A DNA stretch of 64,000 nt from Cymbomonas tetramitiformis (GCA_001247695.2 LGRX02035251.1:1-64000), one strand, 5' to 3'; positions 30,826 through 43,858 are shown, counted from the first letter of the stretch. The notes: generated by a model from the sequence alone, not told the origin. Numbers and translations: made by a program.

Positions 30826-31574
30826 TATGCAGGAGCTACTGCCCCTAAACGGTAAGCTGCCACTGATTTAAGGTTCCTGTGGTTTCTGCAGATGCAAATC
30901 TACATAAAGAGCTCCTCGTCCTGCAAGTTTCGACTGCCATATTCATCGCCTTCTCCAGAATCTTGTGGCTCCGAGGTCGGCTGCTGCAGTTCCTGAACGC
31001 AACACACCATACCTCGTCACACGCGAAGCCAGTGTCCTACGGTGCGTCAGAAGCTTCAGGAAAAGCCGAACTCGAATCGGTCACTTCAAACCCAAATAGT
31101 TTTCATGGTGCAGCAGGATCCCCTTCAGGTGGACGCACAAAAAATACGACTCTTTGCCTATTTCTCATCGCACTCCTACGGACGTTCAAAATCAGATCCA
31201 CAACACGACTTCACAGAGAGACTGGCAGTGCCGTCATTTTGTGGAGCACAGCCACGTGGAGGGCTGGTCGAGTCTTCTCAGCATGTTCACGACAGAAGGC
31301 AAATTTGAATGGACCACGTCGAGACGGCAGGAGGCCCTATTCACATACTGATCTCGCAACATCTTCCTAAGCATGAAAATAGGCGAGAGTCTCCTATTAC
31401 CTCCTTGTCGAGTCTCGCCTTGGCGTCCTAAATTGCTACACGGTGATGGGTTCGCAGCACACGATCGTATATGCGAGGATAAAAAACGCCCAGTTTAAGG
31501 CAGGCCGCGTTGAACCACACATCTTCAACTCAGCTATTCTCATGATGCTTGCTTACATGAACAGGCCTTCACAC

Positions 31575-32510
31575 CTGTTGGAAATCTTTGCACAATTTAC
31601 CAAAAGCTTCAAAGTCCCAACTTGCAACGAGAGAATCCTGAGAAAGAGATCACCACAGTCGCTCAGGGCGCGCCACTAACTGTTAAACAAAGCGCACAGC
31701 GGGAAATTAAGACAGCCGAAGCTGCCAATATCGACCGAGCTGATATCGTGACAGCTTCCACGCTCTAACGCCAAGTCGAGGAAGCTCCACACGGGTTCGT
31801 TGCACACGGGATTCACGAATAAAAGGCGCGAGACCGACCATGTAGCTATCTATCGAGCTATCGTCTTCTTTTGCTGCTTGACACTTCAGTTGAAATTGTA
31901 CTGACGTCAGCCCCTCCCTCGTCAAAAATCCCTGTGCAGTGAACCCCAGTATTCTCACCAGTAGGCATCAAGCGAACGAGAAGAGGGAAAACAAGGGTGC
32001 AGTACGTGGCAGACACCATCTACAAGTGTTGACCCAAAACGCTTGTGCAATACTGTATTATACTGTACCTCCAGTTTTCCCTCAACAAGGGCAAGGTATT
32101 CCGTGTACACTGCGTGCGCCTCGAGGCTATGTTCACCTTCTGCAGTCGTGGTGAAACCTCCCCTGTTGGCAGCGCTCCCCAGTTAGCCTTGCTCAAGCGC
32201 TTCACTGGAATCAAATTCGAAGCCAGATCGACAGAATTGAACTTAGTATTCGTGTTCTAGTAACGTTAAAATGAAGGTTTAAAACAATACTTTGGTATCT
32301 TCTCGCGCAAAAAACTCTCGATGGCCTGCTCTACGCTTTCCTGCACGCATACGCCAGGATTCAGTGACTTCCAAAGGCCACCCTCTTGATAGCCGCAAAT
32401 GACTTGAGAAATATTGCGACATTGAAACATACCTCGCCCAAGAAGGTAGCGAGCCTAACGATAAACGCCTGCGAGCTTTCGTCTGGCGGGGCGACATAGT
32501 GTTCTGCCAT
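31575..32510 (-). CDS. CFAP36: CFAP36-like cilia/flagella protein (BART domain), five exons found, 3' end unresolved
   Basis: Exons in transcript order: 32510-32433 (ATG start, donor gtatgt), 32340-32291, 32162-32069, 31931-31839, 31637-31575. Phases 0/0, 2/1, 0/0 and 0/0 fit. The reading gives AFIVRLATFLGE, SVEQAIESFLREKIPK, HAVYTEYLALVEGKLE, GFLTREGLTSVQFQLKCQAA, then SWDFEAFGKLCKDFQQ. This matches the BART-domain order of CFAP36 (FL...I..F...., then IYQEYKELVEKLLEGYL with QF..C, then DF.IFK..M). CFAP36 is a ciliary protein whose BART fold resembles that of the Arl2/Arl3 effector ARL2BP. The C-terminal exons lie below 31575; an acidic frame at about 30905-30998 (minus, after gttgcgttcag) may be the last one. 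Confidence 0.78.
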
Positions 32511-33567
32511 TTCCGACCTTGGACTATGACCGTACGTAGGTAGCCCTTCCTAGCCGCTTCAAGTTTTGAAGAGGCAGTTGCGACTATCGTGGTACTGCAC
32601 AGATTGGCGTGGAGTACGTGCGGGGCTGTCAATCTCGGGAGGAGAAAAAAACACAATAGAAAAACACGAGATGCATGTTGCTCTTGCAAGTCTCCATTCT
32701 CACGTCAGGCATGATCTATGAATGAAATTGGAGTGGGTGACCGGCGAGGCGCGAGGGTGAGCGTCAGGAAAGTTTCCCCCCAATTTAATTGCCAATAGGC
32801 AATGTATTATGGCGGTATGATAGAACCGGGAAACATTGAACACGGTCTCCGCGGAGTGAGCCGACGGCTGACCACCGACGTGGCTAAGCGGACCATTTAT
32901 GCAGTCTCTGGCATGGAAGTGTCATCTTAGACGTGGCATGATCGGAACTCTGACGTGTCGACAAAATTGTGCTGACTCTGCGGTGAGCCGGTGACCATCC
33001 GACGCCCGCGCCCATCAGCCATGTTCAATCCCAGTTCTGTCACAACGATAAGTACTGGTTCACCTGCAGGATGTAAAAAGTCTGAACGAGACTCGGAAAA
33101 CTCGACTCGAAAACGTGAATATCATTAACATGCAGATCATATCGCTCCTGTCCTATATATCTGAATCATTCCCTGCCGAATCTGCATCGCGAAAAGAGTG
33201 ACGAGGCTATTTTCTGTTACCCGAGCTGGTCCATGATATCGTGTGGCATCGCGTCACGCCCGAATCAGCTTTGTCGGGCTGCGTCACATCGTTCGAGGAC
33301 ATAGTGCACACCGCAACCACGTGCTGTCAAAAAGGAGCGCCGCGTAAAATCGTCAGCCGGGAATGGCATCGCACGATTCTGTGTGGAGGGCGAGAGCGGC
33401 GGACTGTGCACTTTTCAGCCACATGGCCGATACCCGCGGAGCAACGGTATGCGCGCCGTCGCGTCTAGGCCGGTATCAATCATGCTCTGCTATGTCGTCT
33501 ACTTCGATCGCCTGTGATTAAATTTCGAGGGCGCAGCGATGCATTCGGGCTTTGCACATCGCCGGCA
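32511..33567. other. Intergenic, nothing firm
   Basis: 5' flank of the CFAP36-like gene. A 75-codon plus frame at 33241-33468 has no recognisable features. Confidence 0.45.
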
Positions 33568-34312
33568 TTATGTGGCTAGCGTATCGGGCCTTGTCACAGC
33601 GCGACACTTGCATGATGCCTTCGGGATTGCGATGCCATGCGCAATGCCTCGGGGGCGACTTCGTGCACTGGATGCGTAACCCTCGGACTTGCGCGAAATG
33701 ATTTTCGCAGCTTCCATAGCAGGAGAAGCAGGCACTCCGTTGAGTGGCGCACCTACCTTCATCATAGACTTTGCGCCTGGAGAGAGTTTCGGATTGGATC
33801 CATCAGATCGATGCCACGTTTTCCTGCCTCCGAAAATCTCCGTCTCCCGGCATCTCAGGATTTCAAGCTGTGAGAGCACCAACGCGACTGTCAAAGTCAC
33901 TGTCCCCCGTGAGCCGTCGACTTTCACTCGCACTTCAAGTCCACCTTCCGGCTGGAGCTCCGACTTCCCGGAATACCTGCGCATCGTACGGGCGCCTTGC
34001 TCCTTCGAACAGCACACTGACACAGCGCACAACAGTGTTGTAGTAATTTATTCTCTGGTCTCGGCCGTTTCCGCGGTTTCATCTGCTGCAGCCGAGGTAT
34101 CAAGACTGTTAACTGCCAGGGACAAATGGTGTGAAAGGTCGCCATCGGCGTCTGCGCTTTGCTTGGGGGCTGATAAGGAGAGGGAGGAGGATGCACATAG
34201 GCGTTATCTGATAGCGACGACAGCGATGAGACCCCACGCGCGTTTCCATCGGGATTTCAATCGAGCTCCTCCCACGGGCGACACGGCAGGGCGCCAACAC
34301 GCAAAACCCTAA
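33568..34312. other. Two overlapping antisense frames, coding strand undecided
   Basis: The plus frame 33689-34312 (207 codons; PTFIIDFAPGESFGLDPSD) and the minus frame 33568-34032 (154 codons; GGLEVRVKVDGSRGTVTLTV) overlap. On the minus strand a good acceptor (ggtgctctcacag) and a strong donor (gtaggtgcg, just after a run reading TWHRSDGSNPKLSPGAKSMM) bracket an exon-like segment at about 33757-33868, which slightly favours the minus strand. No family recognised. Confidence 0.3.
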
Positions 34313-34440
34313 TAATGGGCACTCCCCTCACCCACGAGGGCGATCGGGGCGGGGGCTCAGCGCTTGCAAGAACCGGTCGCTTGCTTGAGACGCGCCGGAG
34401 AAGGCCGGTGCCTCCTTCCTCAAGTTTTCCCGCCCGCGCC

Positions 34441-37400
34441 ATGCTCGTCCCGTCCCCTGAGGCTTCGTCCAGCTCCGAAGCGGAAGAGAACTCTGCAGGG
34501 GAATGCACGGGGGCCTCTGAGAGTGACCGCCACGAAGCTGCTTCCAGCTGCACCAGCCTCAGAGGAGGGCGGACAGCTGGCAAGGTATCGAAAACGCGAG
34601 GTGAGGCCTTGCACAGATCTCTAGCCGCCCTCGTGAGCCCGAAAGCCTTAGCTCGCAGTCCCCAAGCCCTCTGTGCTATTCATCGCTTATTCTGATCAAA
34701 CGAACTTCCAGCACGTTGCAAGCCCTTCCCCTTGGCACGCCAAGCTCGGCCTTTCCGACCAGCGGGCTGCCAGACGTGGCCTAGTTGTCGCGTGTGCGGG
34801 ACACTCGCGGCAATGCCGCTGCTCTCAGGAACTCAGCTAGACTGCTCATCCGGGTGGCGTGCCGGGGTGTTGGTTGGGGTGACCCGTGGTGAGGTCCAGG
34901 CGAGTGTGCGAGTGGGGCAGCCAAGCCGACCGGGTGCGCTTCCCGGTCTGCGTGTTCACAACTGCTGGCAACGAGGACGGCACCTGCTTTTCGGAACGAG
35001 GTCTGCCTCTACCATCTGAGCCTGAAAAGGCTCTGCGGCGTCGGCATGTGGTGGTTTTTTCACAGGAGGCGGCCAAGACGACCTCCCTCCCCGCCCCGCT
35101 TCGATCCAATCCTCAGGGCTTCCTGTGTGCTCGCCGCGCTCTCCACGCCCCCACCTTCCGCCGCCCTGGCCGATTCCGATGGCAGCCCGGGCTCCACACC
35201 ACCGATAGCAGAGCCCTTCTGCACGAATGACACCGACACCCCCTCCTCATGCTCCACCCCCACCCCGCTGCAGCCGCGCTCACCTTCGCGTACATCGCCC
35301 GAACAGCCTGCGGTGAGCTCCGGTGCTCCAGTGCCTGAGGATGCCGGCTGCAGCCGCTTTCGTCGCTGCCTGATCCCCCTCCTTCGCCTCCGTACAGAAA
35401 GCAGGGCTTTATCGCGGGCGTTCACCCTGTGCCTTCTCCTGCGCGTGTTGCCTGCTGTACCATCGGCGGCGGGCGGAGCTCGGGGTCTGCGTGCGCATGG
35501 CGACAGAAGCGCATTCGACCAAGCTGTGATGGTTTATCTTCTCAGAGTGACATGAATGGAGGCTCTGGACACCGCACCTCACACAGCGTGCCGTGGTGTC
35601 CCTGTCGCAGGCCCCGGTGATGGTACCCACCTCCTCGCCTGCCGTGACCTTGGCTCCAACCCCTTCTCATACCCAAGGTGAACACAGAACTCAAGCAGCT
35701 CGAGCACCCCGCTGCTGTCTACCAAGTTCCACTTTCCGGACAAATATTCATGCGATGAGTCATCGTTTCGCCTGATCCACCACGTGTTGTTTTCGCAGTC
35801 AGTAACCGTCCACCCAGATCCTCGCTGCGCTGTTGTTGCGGCAAGTCACTGTGTCTTATGATCCATCCCGTGCGCACTGTGGTTGCCGTGGGTTGCTCTT
35901 ACTTCCCCAGCATCCCGCGCTCGTTTTGGGGGGACCCATTTTCGTTTTCCCCGGACCCATCCCGCACAAATCACACGTCCTTCCCTCCCACCCGTCTCAC
36001 TTTATTTTTGCGACAAACTATTATCTCTCCTCAACCACCCTTGTTCGTCGCGCTGCGAGTTATCATTGCCCGCGACTCCTCCCACATGCTTTTTAGCGGT
36101 GGCTCGTCATTCTCCTTGAGCCATCCTTCGCTGATAGCAAGTGGTTTCCCACGACCCATCCCCGATCGGTCCTCGCCTTCCCCTGAGCCATTCTTTGCCT
36201 AATGTGTGCTAAACGGCTTTCATCATACGAGCTTGCGAGGCGATGGGATGAATGCGAGCTTGCGAGGCGATGGGATGAATGGGAGGCGTGTACGGAACGG
36301 GGGTGCTTTTTGCAGTTCATCTCAGGTACTCCGCGGATCGTTCATGGGTTTCTGTGCACACTGAGAGTTCCCATGCCACTGCCGTCAACAGTGAAGTGCG
36401 AACCGTATCGCCAGAACCGAGGCCTGTAACACCTAGAAAGCTTGCGGGCCACAGTGATTTTGCCCAGGGCGCCTGGCCGGAGCAGTGCCGCAGGCCCCAC
36501 ATCCAGGAGCTCGCCGCTTCGGAAGCGCCGGGGGCCTCGCCGCAGGCCGCGGGATCCCCCGCGCCATTAGGTGCCTGCGACGCGGTGGTATTCCAGCACA
36601 GCGCGGCATCACGGTGACGCTGCTTTGCCCCCCCTCTGCCCCCCCTCCACGCAGCGGCTTACACGCACCTTGAAGAATGAAGTTGAAAGCCTACTGAGCC
36701 TCATGACCCGTTTCAAAGTGTTCCTTCACACAAGGGACATACATGCATTGCTCCGTGGCAGTGCATGAACACGAGATCCCGGGATCCCCCTTCGCAGTGA
36801 GCATCTCTGATAAATTGCGGTCATCCAAAGCACTTTGGGACATGCGCTTGCCTTCGCTGCGTGCCGATTTGCATGATGCGAGGCAATGATGCGCCCGCAC
36901 CACAAAGCACGCCATTGACGTCTCTAAGCCGCCCGATCACGTCATTGACGTCTCTAAGCCGCCCGATCACGTCATTGACGTCTCTAAGCCGCCTGATCTT
37001 AGAATTCGCTTTGTGAGTTTGGACTTTGGAAGCTGAGCCCAACACGCTTGTGATGACCATGCTTGTAATCAAGGATAACAAGCATAATAAATCGAAAGAA
37101 CATCGACCACACTGTCCAATGTTTATGATATAGGATATCTGTCAGATATGCACACGCTTGGCGACGCCTTCACCCAATAAATCGATGGCGATTCAAACTG
37201 CTCGGCGGTGCATGTGGGGATAGGGGGTGGGGTGGTGGTGGAAGGAGGGTCCATTAGACGCGGCACGGAATTGCATGTGCACGTGGACGAAGGGCAGAGC
37301 TCCGTCTCCCTCCTAATGGACACGCCACGTCCGGACAACGACCTCAAAGCCAGCAGCTCTGCGGCAGCCTATGGTGATCCCCATCTGTAGCCGTTGTCTA

Positions 37401-38548
37401 GCCACTCCCCGTCTGCAGCCGGCATCATGCATGCGCTGCTCCCCGCCCGCAGCAGCTCCCCATCTGCATCCGTTGCCGTGCCGCTCGATACACCAGGGTT
37501 GCCATCACTTCATTGCCCGCGTTGCATATTTTGGGGCTGGCGAGGGGGCAGTGGCAAGGCTTGAGCCGTGCCGGCTAGCCCGCACTGAGGGTGAATTTCG
37601 AAGATGGCTCGTCGGTAGTTCGAGAGGTGGGGGGGAGGGGGGGGGTGATGGGCCGCCAGCAGAGCGGGAGCCCTGCAAGATGGCCGCGTCGCACGAAGAG
37701 GCTTGTGCGCGGCTGGTGGCGGTCAGCGAGGCTGCAGTGGAGGTGCTCATGCGGGTTCCCGGGCAGGTGCGTTCTCTGCGCGGCGCGGCGAGCTCTGCGG
37801 ATCTTCCTCCGGGAACCGTATCCAGTTTGCCCCATTGCTTCCGGCGCCATGGTGCGCTCCCATGAATAGCCGGCAACTGTGAGCGGACGACGCCAGGTAA
37901 GAGATCGCTCCGCTACCTGTGGGGGGCTGGCGACACTCTGCCTGCTATCGCTTGTTGATGTCTGCAATCAACGCGTGAGCTGAGCGAAGCGGGGTTGAGG
38001 TTTGAGCAGGAGATGCGCGCTGAACTCCTACAACGCGAGTTGCGGGAGGCTCGGGGCGCATTGTGGCCGGCTTGTAGCACATGCAACCCGAGATCGGCGC
38101 CCACCCCTTGCCACGAAAATGATGCGCCCCAGCCTCGCAATTTGCGGGAGCTGGCCATGGCCACCACATCGATAGGAGGCGCGAAGGGGAAGCCGGGCAA
38201 GCCACGTGAAGAGGAGTCGCTCCTAAGGCAGTACCTTGCAACACGCGGCGGCGCCGTTCAGATTCAGACAAATCCGCGCAGCACGGGACTCCTGGCAACA
38301 CCGCTTCCCCAATCAGATGGTAAGACCTCGGGCTCACCTTGTGTCTATGGGCAGGCCTTTGGCTCCCCTTCCTGTGTCGTCCTGCATTGAGTCCATTGCT
38401 TGCAGGGCAAGTGTTGTTTATATGGGCACGTCGTTGGCTCCCCTTCCCGCGGGGCAACAGTTGCCAATGAGCTGATGCTCAGTTGCAAGAGAAAGTGATC
38501 GATGCTGCGCGTCAAGGTCAAATGGCTGGGGCGTCGAGTCTGTCAACT
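34441..38548 (+). CDS. Candidate multi-exon gene, Ser/Pro-rich and coiled-coil, unidentified
   Basis: Exon-like segments with good splice sites: 34441-34584 (ATG; PEASSSSEAEENSAGE; donor gtatcg), 35066-35312 (Ser/Pro/Thr-rich; donor gtgagc), about 36392-36580 (VRTVSPEPRPVTPRKLAG), 36655-36717 (after a long pyrimidine tract; LKNEVESLLSLMTRFK), 37660-37766 (HEEACARLVAVSEAAVEVLM), about 37970-38319 (FEQEMRAELLQRELREARG; donor gtaaga) and 38477-38548 (LQEKVIDAARQ; donor gtgagt). Phases agree for some but not all neighbours, so exons are missing or two genes are mixed. Composition resembles the coiled-coil gene at 17.7-26.6 kb, but no sequence similarity is evident. Confidence 0.42.
36911..37000. 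repeat. 30-bp tandem repeat, three copies
   Basis: Units at 36911, 36941 and 36971 share cattgacgtctctaagccgc and end gatcac/gatctt. It would lie in an intron of the 34.4-38.6 kb gene. Confidence 0.9.
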
Positions 38549-40600
38549 AGACGCGTGAGTATGCAGAGAGCCACGTGATCTAGCGCGCACCTGCCAGATG
38601 GCCGTTCCGCATGTTGCGCAGCTGCGTATCACGCACGCCTGTATAGTTTTGGTTGGTCTATCTTGGTTTACCACAAGAGGTCAAAGGAACATAGCCGAGG
38701 TTTGGAACTTCAGAGCCCTTGAGTTGCCAAAAGGAGACCTCCATGCTCCTTGATTTCTGGCGTTCAACTTCAGGGTCGTTTTGGGAATCACTCAAATTGC
38801 GCTGCTCTGCATTATGGACATGTTATCAAGAGATTGTCCGCTGACCCCTTTATATATTGTCGAGCTGGATGGCACATACTAAGGGTGGTTCTGGCATGTC
38901 CTGCTTATGCCAAAATGGGGGGCAGTGTAGAGACATTGTGGCATAAGCTTAGTGCACTCTATCCAATAGGATACCTTTGAGGAACAATGATATTGTGCGC
39001 TTCCTGGGGGACTATGATTTAGGCACAAAGCAGCAACCAGCAGTGTATGGAGCAGCAGATTGCTGCAGGGCACAGCAATTGCCCTCATCTGTTCAGCGTG
39101 CAGAGTTATTGTATAGAAGCATGACCATGCGAGAAAAATAGGGTTTTAGGCTCGCTGGTTGCCGAGGGATAAATGGCATGACAACGGAACTCTCTGACTG
39201 CCAACGGGGACAGTGCCGTGACAGTATACAAAGAAAGCATGTTGAATTGCGCTATACACAGCCTTGCTGGCATTGCTCTATTCTTAGTATAGCTTGCGTA
39301 CTTGTTCTATAAGAGGGCACCGCCTCAACATTTGGCATTCGTGCTGCCTGCATTCAACAACACTACTCCCAACACACACCTTAAGTACACATTAGCCAAA
39401 TATAGTTATGCGCTGCAATCGAGATTTCGTTTTGCACGTGTAACATGCCTGCACGAATGAAAGACACATGCAGCCCAGTCAACGCAATGCTTTCGACATT
39501 AGCATGTGAAGCAATTACTCTCCGTTTTTGCCTGAATAGATGTCATTATTCATTCCGTCGAGAGCGTTATGACAGTATGAACGATCGTCTTTCAGCTTCA
39601 AGCGTCGTCCATGTACACAATTTTCCGGGACATTCTCCCTCGTTTTCAGATGGGAAGCGTTTACGGCGATCTTTATGCGATACCATTGTATCGTGAAATG
39701 TAGTTGGCATCGTTGCAGATTCCTCATGGAATCCGCAACACGTGTCCATCACTTCAACTTGATCATCCGATGCAGGAATTCCTCTGCTCACTAAAACCGT
39801 ACACTATACTAGGATATGCATAGGCGATGTACAAAACAATATATAGGTCGCATATATATAACAATTAGATGTAGGTGCCGAACAACAACATGAAGTGAGA
39901 GTCACTCATCAATGTCGGGGGCATACAAACGTCAGCTACGCCGCGCGAGTTGTTGTTTGATCCAAACGAATAAATGGCAAGCTGACGTGAAGCACACCAA
40001 ACGTTTCGTGCAGCAGGCTTGTACGGCATATCATATAAGCCATACACGACGTTTTTGTGTAATACCGGCATCATTTAGTGATATATGTGCTAGCGGTCGT
40101 GCACTCATGCAAGGTTGGTAAAAACGTATAACGCGCTATGGAACGTGCGGCACCGTCCCCCTTTTGGTGTTAAAACGTATAGTGCACTCTGCCACCCCAC
40201 ACTTAAGCCACTATCCCGGAAACGATGAACCTCGCACGTGAGCCTTCATTTCATTTCGACTACTCTAGAACGTTACTACCGACGATGCCTCAGAATCCCA
40301 TCTTCGTTGTATCCGATACACCGTAAGGCATATTCACCAGGGTGTCTATAATATCATCGGAGACTGCAAGTATCAACATGGCGAGATCGACTGTATATGT
40401 GAAGAAGACTGCCCAGATTTGTTGATGGTGGTTCGCGTACATATACAACGATAAGCTGATACATGAATAATAACACCACCTAGTTGTCTTATTGGATTCC
40501 CTTATGATGTTTTGCTTTTGTGGAAACTGTAGTGAGTGCCTGGCCGCAGTGGTCTGAAATGATTTGCTTGATTCTGTATTGGTTACGACTACGGTACTAT
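38549..40600. other. No supported gene
   Basis: Mixed DNA with only short frames (the longest is 70-85 codons, no domain). No tandem array seen. Confidence 0.5.
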
Positions 40601-40605
40601 CCATG

Positions 40606-40660
40606 ACCTTTCGTGTACCGGATGGCTAGCGCTCTGCCGTTGAGCTACTCTGGTTGTATG
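40606..40660 (-). ncRNA. tRNA-like fragment (possible SINE head)
   Basis: The minus strand reads agtagctcaacggcagagcg followed by ctagccatccggtacacg, the layout of a tRNA D arm (GCTC/GAGC stem, box A) and anticodon region, then aaggtcatgg like a decayed T arm. The anticodon stem does not pair well, so this is not a functional tRNA; a tRNA-derived SINE relic is more likely. Confidence 0.35.
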
Positions 40661-40965
40661 TGACGCCAATGGCGGGGGGTGCAGTCTTGACGGTTCCCAA
40701 ACTGTGACACGTAGTGGACATTGAAGAGTGAAAAAAAGAGGGGTTGCCTCCCAAATTCAGGTGCCCCACAGTGCGGCATCGCGCACTAGATTCGTGCGCG
40801 ATTGTTGGGGAGAGTCAGCAGGTTCGTCGTGAAAGGTCCCACCGAGAATACTCTAATGAAACCGGTTTCCAAACGATTGCGTGGGTTTATATTGATATTG
40901 GATACTCCAATACGGGTGACACTGTACCCCTGCTCTTTATGTATTAGCACCCGGCCAACTTCCTT

Positions 40966-41070
40966 GGCTCTGTGAGCTAGTGGTTCTATAAGGAAACTGT
41001 CATTCAAATTTTTCCCCTAGCTCTGTGAGCTAGTGGTCCTATTTCCTAGCTCTGTGAGCTAGTGGTCCTA
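40966..41070. repeat. Three copies of an AGCTC-TGT-GAGCT hairpin segment
   Basis: ctctgtgagctagtggt recurs at about 40967, 41020 and 41050. Copies 2 and 3 begin with tag, giving perfect inverted agctc/gagct around tgt. ggaaa(c/g)tgtcattcaaat follows copies 1 and 3. tgagctagtgg resembles a tRNA box A. Confidence 0.7.
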
Positions 41071-41997
41071 TCAGGAAAGTGTCATTCAAATCATTCATTC
41101 AAGAGGCAATCAGCAAAGCTCGAATCGCAACGGGCCGTGCAGTGGAGATTTCCATCTGACGATCGCCAGACGCTAACGATGGCATCGCCACCGCAGTCGC
41201 GTGTCTGAAGCCGCAACGCCACCTCGACGTCGTGGCATGGCGGACCCGATGCGCAGCGTGTACATGCTGAGAAAGCTGTCACGGCACGGCTATTATAGAA
41301 CAGTAATAGCGACGTGCAAGTATTTGGTGGGTGTATGAGTGCAGCATGTAACAAACGCCGGCTTCTCGTGGTACCGAAGCCGGGGTTGTCCAGCTGGTGA
41401 CAAGCGTGACAGACGTGACAGGCGTGACATACCTCGCGCTTGATGACTGCTCGGAGATGGCAGATGTGGTGGAGAAGGCTTGGTCATCATGATATGACAT
41501 TGAGATAAGAAGAATGGTTCTAGAAGAAATGACGTTTAGGATGCTGCCACTGACGTGTCAGCCAGAAGATGGGGAACGGTAACATCATCAAAGCTGGCAG
41601 AGAATAGTGACATTCTATTGGTAGATGAAGATTTTAGAGCGGAAGCCTGTTACAGTTTTACAGATGTGGCAGTGACTTGAGAATAAGTAGGCTCTGGCCG
41701 CAGGTCAGGACTAGTGGACTCATTATTGTTTTGCCTTCGCAAGTGCTAGGTGGCATTCCGCGTGCCGAGTACTAGATTGCTAAAACAGCTCTGCTCACAG
41801 TTTTGTACAATAATTCGTACTTTTGGTGATTTTATTATCTTTTGGTGAATATTATATACTGCTGTTTTTATCTTTTTACAAAACAATAATGTCCTGCGCG
41901 GAGCGGCTTTTTATTTCGGTACGAATTCAGAAGTAAGAGGCTCTTTAGCGAGAAGTCTGCAGCAGTCAAGGAGAGCAGATTCGGGAGATAGGTGACT

Positions 41998-43109
41998 CCA
42001 GGGACACCCTTGGTGTACTGGCGGACCCTTTTTCCTTTGTTATTTTGCGGTGCTTGCATACGGGCAGACCCATCACAGCAGCGGCGACAGCGAATCAGCA
42101 GTTAATGACTAGCTTAATGAGTGGTTTCTTATCCTGCGGTTCCTCTAGCTTGGCCACCTTGTCTGACGGTGAATCCAGGGACACCGATGGTGTACTGGCC
42201 TATCTTTAAGCGGGTGTGCCACTAGAAGGTAATTAGCAGCGGCATCAGCGTGGAATACAGCGAGCGGATTAACTCTGTATATTATGAACACAGTGAAGAC
42301 TGCTCTGGCAACGGTGTCTAGTGAATCCAGGGGTACTCTGTGCACTGGTTCAGCTTGATCACCGTTGGTTATCTTGGAAATATCAGTGGATTAGCATACA
42401 GCCTTTCTTCTTTTCTCTGGCGGCTTTTGTTGACTCCAAACCGGCGGTGAGGCACTTATGATACCGTTCACCTTCCTGATGAGCAGTGGCTTTGCTAATC
42501 CAGGGGTACTCTGTACACTGGCTTAGCTTAAGCTCTGCTGTATAGCTTCTACCACTGGGAATTATTTGCGGAGGAACACTCATATGACACGTGTGGTCCT
42601 TCTTGATGAGCGGTGGCTTTGCGAATCCAGGGGTACTCTGTGCACTGGTTTAGCTTAAGCTCTGCTTAGTGACTTTCCTTCCTGGTTATCTTGATTAATT
42701 TAACAACGGGCACTATGAGAACTGCTATTTTTCTTGATGAGCAGTGGCTTTGCGAATCCAGGGGTACTCTGTACACTGGCTTAGCCTAAGCCCTGCTGTG
42801 CGAACCTTCTACATCCACTGCTGATTCAGCGTATTAGGCATAACCGTGGTGTTATTTCAGTTGTACTGTGAGAGGTGTCCGTTCCAGCCAGGAATGCTCA
42901 GCACACTGGCTTGACCTGGCTCATTGTAGTTGGTTATCTGCGAGCCCTGTTGACTTTGGAGAACTTGGGCATTCACTTCAAATTCCCTTTAGGGACTGTC
43001 CCGGGGACTCTTCCTCATCTTGGTTTTGGGTTGATAGTATGGTTCTGGCACGTTGTGCGCATCAGCAAGCAGGCTGCTAGTGAATCCAGGGACACCCTTG
43101 GTGTACTAG
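41998..43109. repeat. Array of eight short hairpins with compensatory changes
   Basis: Hairpins at 41998-42021, 42175-42198, 42327-42348, 42500-42521, 42627-42648, 42758-42779, 42888-42909 and 43086-43109, spaced 127-198 bp. All have an outer CCAG/CTGG stem (last copy CTAG) and a 3-nt loop. The inner stem is ACACC/GGTGT in copies 1, 2 and 8, GTAC/GTAC in copies 4 and 6, GTAC/GTGC in copies 3 and 5, and TGC/GCA in copy 7. Flanks such as gcgaat before and ttagcttaagctctgct after are shared by several copies. Between the hairpins the sequence is mostly unrelated. Confidence 0.75.
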
Positions 43110-43858
43110 CCTAACCAGTTTAGCCGATTCACTCGGGAAAACTACGCGTGGGAGGCAACTTTGGTCTTATCGCCAGTACCTGTGATACTCTCTATATGGT
43201 TTTTACCCTTTTGTATATAACAGACTATTGGGAATAAATGAATCTCGATCGTCGTCTAAAAACCTTCATTTTGACACAATTTTCGTCGTCTAAAAGTTAT
43301 TGCCACGTCACCTGAAATGTGCCACATAAGCGACACGTAAGCGACACGTAAGTCGTCCCGCAATTTTTATTACAAAATATTACTCGAATTATTTATTTGT
43401 GCATGATGCGTTCGTACTCCGCGAGTCCCGGTAGATTTTTTTGTTGCATTTTTGTTCATGTGCGTGCATATCATGTACAATTATGCAAATATGGGTACAT
43501 CCATGTGCAATTTAGGCCAGCATGCACGGTACACGTTTATGAATGTGCGTATTCGGGTGCTTCAATTCCCGTAAAATAAGTTGCAACTGAGATGGGTACT
43601 AGCATATGATACACAAATCTATATCATCATACAAATTTAATCAATATACACCAAATATTTGTCCATGATGTCTTCTAGGCAAGAGATTTCGATCATTTCA
43701 CAGTGCTAAGGCTATTATATTGCTGATACATTGGAATCTATATCGTCAATCCACAATTATTTGCGGCACTTGTAGGTTTTAATTCCCTCGATAGCGAGGT
43801 AACGTTGACGGCAATGTTGACGCATGACGCTCTATCGAAGAACATAAATGGCAGAGCT

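Noticed and set aside
31443..31679. Plus-strand frame resembling a PPR motif (HIFNSAILMMLAYM).
   Set aside because: The minus strand here carries a 63-nt CFAP36 exon with a strong acceptor and donor in the right phase; the plus reading is its shadow.
41998..43109. Regularly spaced short repeats considered as a CRISPR array.
   Set aside because: Repeat sequence varies, spacers are 100-175 bp and uneven, there are no cas genes, and the context is eukaryotic.
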